Below are positions 62,027-64,000 of a stretch of DNA of 64,000 bases, piece by piece. Location: NCBI RefSeq assembly GCF_003986935.1, contig NZ_RJZE01000015.1, positions 124,001-188,000 of the forward strand. Direction: 5' to 3'. This DNA is from Paraburkholderia kururiensis JCM 10599 = LMG 19447 (GTDB lineage: Bacteria > Pseudomonadota > Gammaproteobacteria > Burkholderiales > Burkholderiaceae). The position numbers and the translations under genes were made by a program. The notes beneath the pieces were generated by a model. That model saw only the letters and a program-made list of their open reading frames with translations. It was not told the origin of the DNA and did no database searches. Position 1 is the stretch's first letter; the number at the start of each line of letters is the position of its first letter.

Positions 62027-62368
62027 ATGGACGCCGTATTCAAGGCGCTGGCCGACCCGACGCGCCGTCAGCTGCTCGACCTGCTGCACGCGCGCAATGG
62101 ACAAACGCTGGGCGAGCTTTGCGAGGGACTGGCGATGACGCGCCAGGCCGTGAGCAAGCACCTGGCGCTACTGGAAGAAGCGAATCTGGTCGCGACCGCC
62201 TGGCGCGGACGCGAAAAGCTGCATTACCTGAACCCTGTGCCGATCCATGAGATTGCGGAGCGCTGGATCGGCAAGTTCGAACGCGACCGGCTACGCGCGC
62301 TGCACGACCTCAAGCGGGGGCTCGAGGCGCGTGCTGATGCGGGGAACGAGGAGGAGCGGGAAGGGTGA
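62027..62368 (+). CDS. ArsR-family transcriptional regulator
   Basis: A 113-residue winged-helix repressor: MDAVFKALADPTRRQLLDLL, LCEGLAMTRQAVSKHLALLE and AWRGREKLHYLNPVPIHEIA. No metal-binding cysteine motif is present, placing it with the SdpR-like branch that is usually followed by an SRPBCC/AHSA1 gene; here none follows, and the divergent neighbour is a VOC protein instead. Autoregulation through the palindrome in its promoter is likely. An in-frame GTG-rich extension upstream is not family-like. Confidence 0.9.
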   Translation: MDAVFKALADPTRRQLLDLLHARNGQTLGELCEGLAMTRQAVSKHLALLEEANLVATAWRGREKLHYLNPVPIHEIAERWIGKFERDRLRALHDLKRGLEARADAGNEEEREG

Positions 62369-62465
62369 TGAGCCGTGCAGTGCTGGCTGCCGCGGCGTGG
62401 AACGCCGCCGTCGGGGAGCGGGAGCGGGCCGCTGCGCCGTGGAACCGCCCCGGCGCAGCGAGCGT

Positions 62466-63785
62466 TCAGCCGCCGCTGGCTTCGCCGCCGTTTTCGGCGG
62501 GCGCCGCGCTCGCGCGTTGCCGCACGCTGCCCGCGATCAGGTCGAAGCGGAACAGACGGCATTCGAGCGCGCCGTTGAAGAGCGGCGTCTTCGCCGATTC
62601 GCGCAGCCGCAGCTGACCCGGGAGCTTGCGGTCCGACGTGAGGAAGAACGCGCGCCAGCCGGTGAAGCGCTGCTTGAGCGCATCGCCGATGGCATGGAAG
62701 AACTCGCTGTCCGGCGCATCGGGCTGCGCGCGGCGAAAGCCTTCGTCGTCGTAGGCGTCGCGCTCGGCCCGCCGACCGGTGTCGCGAATCTCGCCGCGCG
62801 GGCCGCGGCCTCGCACCTCGATCCGCTCGCCGTAGGGCGGGTTCGCCACGAGGATGCCGGGTGCGTCGGTGGGCGGCGTCATGGCGCGCGCATCGACCTG
62901 CTTGAGCGGCACTGCCGGCAGACCCGCGCGCTCGATATTCGCGCGCGCCTTGTCCAGCATGTCGCCCGAAATGTCGCTGCCGTAGATCTGCAGATTCGTG
63001 CGCGCGCCGCGGGCCGCGCGCCTGGCGTCCATGGCGGCGACCTTCAGCGTCTGCCATGCCGTGATGTCGTACTGCTTGAGCTTTTCGAAACCGAAACGAC
63101 GGTCCACGCCGGGCGCGATGTTGAGCGCGATCTGCGCCGCCTCGGCGAGGAACGTGCCGCTGCCGCACATCGGGTCGTAGAGCGGCGTGCCGGGCGTCCA
63201 GCCGGTGAGGCGCAGGATGCCCGCAGCCAGGTTTTCGCGCAGCGGCGCCGCGCCCTTGTCGAGCCGCCAGCCGCGCTTGAAGAGCGGCTCGCCCGACGTA
63301 TCGAGGTACAGCGTGCACTCGGCTGCCGTGAGGAACGCGAAGACGCGCACGTCGGGCACGGCGGTATCGATGCTGGGCCGTGCGCCGCTCACTTCGCGCA
63401 GGCGGTCGCAGACCGCGTCTTTCACGCGCAGCGTCGCGAACTCCAGGCTGCGCAGCGGCGACTTGATCGCCGTGATGTCGACGCGCAGCGTCTCGTTGGC
63501 CGAGAACCACTGCTCCCAGCGCTGCTCGCGCGCGAGGTTGTAGATGTCCTGCTCGTTGCGGTACGGCTGCTGCGCGATCTTGAGCAGCACGCGGCTCGCG
63601 ATGCGCGAGTGCAGGTTCACGGCCATGCCGGCCGACCAGTCGCCGCGGAAATGCACGCCGCCCGGCACGTCGCTGCCCGATTGCAGGGCGCCGGCGCGCA
63701 GATGGCGCGAGCCGATCTCGGCGATCTCGGCGGCAAGGGCGGCTTCGAGGCCGCGCGGACAGGGAACGAAGAAATCGAAAGACAT
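62466..63785 (-). CDS. rlmL: RlmL-like 23S rRNA (guanine-N2)-methyltransferase with THUMP domain
   Basis: Class I SAM-dependent methyltransferase, probably modifying G2445 of 23S rRNA. The 439-residue protein begins MSFDFFVPCPRGLEAALAAE, has a THUMP domain (about residues 45-160), SAM motif LYDPMCGSGTFLAEAAQIAL near residue 200 and the catalytic NPPYGERI near residue 318. It is the short form without the RlmK domain found in E. coli RlmKL. Just after NPPYGERI there is an inserted charged stretch (about residues 326-360) and the protein ends in a low-complexity tail. Confidence 0.88.
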   Translation of the reverse strand: MSFDFFVPCPRGLEAALAAEIAEIGSRHLRAGALQSGSDVPGGVHFRGDWSAGMAVNLHSRIASRVLLKIAQQPYRNEQDIYNLAREQRWEQWFSANETLRVDITAIKSPLRSLEFATLRVKDAVCDRLREVSGARPSIDTAVPDVRVFAFLTAAECTLYLDTSGEPLFKRGWRLDKGAAPLRENLAAGILRLTGWTPGTPLYDPMCGSGTFLAEAAQIALNIAPGVDRRFGFEKLKQYDITAWQTLKVAAMDARRAARGARTNLQIYGSDISGDMLDKARANIERAGLPAVPLKQVDARAMTPPTDAPGILVANPPYGERIEVRGRGPRGEIRDTGRRAERDAYDDEGFRRAQPDAPDSEFFHAIGDALKQRFTGWRAFFLTSDRKLPGQLRLRESAKTPLFNGALECRLFRFDLIAGSVRQRASAAPAENGGEASGG

Positions 63786-63876
63786 GAGGAGGGCGGAACG
63801 CTGCGGGGGAAGGCGCTATTGTACGCGGTCGGGTTTGGGCGGCCGGTCGCTTCGTGTCGGCGTCATGCTTTCTTGC

Positions 63877-63932
63877 GCGGCTCGGCGGCCCGGCGGCTCG
63901 GCGGCTCAGCGGCTCAGCGGCTCAGCGGCTCC
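63877..63932. repeat. Tandem repeat, seven 8-bp units
   Basis: Units GCGGCTCG, GCGGCCCG, GCGGCTCG, GCGGCTCA three times and GCGGCTCC run head to tail upstream of rlmL. The left units differ by single bases, the right ones are identical, which suggests recent expansion at the right side. Confidence 0.85.
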
Positions 63933-64000
63933 GGGCTTCCGTCGCCTCTGCAGCTTCAATAGCAGCGGCGCGGACTCGTTTTGTGCATTCCGCCGCGCGA
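63922..64000 (-). CDS. Possible C-terminal end of a gene continuing past the right edge
   Basis: On the minus strand a frame is open from the window edge to a TGA inside the 8-bp repeats and reads AECTKRVRAAAIEAAEATEA near its end. The Ala/Glu-rich helical composition is compatible with a real C-terminus, but 25 codons are too few to identify a family, and the overlap of the stop with a tandem repeat makes it doubtful. Confidence 0.25.
   Translation of the reverse strand, partial: RAAECTKRVRAAAIEAAEATEARSR

Noticed and set aside
63877..63932. CRISPR-like array
   Set aside because: Direct head-to-tail units of 8 bp without spacers; the same applies to the other short arrays in the window.

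Overview
The window is a high-GC, gene-dense chromosomal segment. Protein content and gene order (dapB-exbBD-leuS-lptE-holA-proA, rplM-rpsI-erpA, pepP-ubiH-dusB-fis-purH-ruvCAB) point to a betaproteobacterium of the Burkholderiaceae, most likely Burkholderia sensu lato (Paraburkholderia or a relative). This rests on remembered gene order and protein sequence, not on a database search. I see no insertion sequence, prophage, CRISPR array, rRNA or tRNA; nearly all of it looks like core chromosome.

Layout. 1-3.5 kb: a GntR-family regulator cut by the window edge, its probable operator, a DctA-type transporter and ureide catabolism genes (alc, allA). 3.6-7.2 kb: fur, divergent bamE, dapB and an ExbB/ExbD pair. 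7.3-14 kb: leuS, lptE, holA, proA and a HemJ/CopD-like membrane protein. 14-20 kb: a gluconate/Entner-Doudoroff locus (hexR divergent from edd-eda-gntP-gntK) with two HexR-like palindromes between hexR and edd. 20-27.5 kb: purB, a LysR regulator, gdhA and the glutamate/aspartate importer gltIJKL. 27.5-31.7 kb: a class II amidotransferase, pyrC, a DUF3025 protein, the RNase P RNA and an OsmC-like protein. 31.7-38.8 kb: a strong small-RNA candidate, rplM-rpsI, erpA, anmK, tyrS-dtd, a histidine phosphatase and an MpaB-like protein. 38.9-47.4 kb: a minus-strand run of ruvB, ruvA, ruvC, purH, fis, dusB, ubiH and pepP. 47.6-53.4 kb: a glutathione transferase, a TctDE-like two-component system whose kinase is frameshifted, and a divergent NitT/TauT-type ABC importer. 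53.6-64 kb: an FMN glutamate-synthase-like protein, mnmA, a Nudix hydrolase, the three-gene transhydrogenase pntAA-pntAB-pntB, a WYL regulator, a glyoxalase-fold protein divergent from an ArsR regulator, and an RlmL-like methyltransferase.

How genes work together. The hexR locus imports gluconate, phosphorylates it and splits it into pyruvate and glyceraldehyde-3-phosphate. gdhA and gltIJKL form a glutamate utilisation block. alc and allA release glyoxylate and urea from allantoate. ruvABC is the Holliday-junction machinery.

Most notable observations. (1) An orphan transcription unit at about 32079-32172 has a near-consensus promoter, three hairpins, a CU-rich anti-Shine-Dalgarno loop and an intrinsic terminator; 12 nt of it are perfectly complementary to the gntP ribosome-binding region. 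It may belong to an anti-SD RNA type already known in betaproteobacteria. (2) The sensor kinase is out of frame by exactly one extra copy of a 5-bp tandem repeat. (3) Well-formed palindromes sit at the promoters of dctA, hexR/edd, gdhA, pntAA and the ArsR gene. (4) Six short intergenic tandem-repeat arrays (8-13 bp units) lie between otherwise ordinary housekeeping genes.
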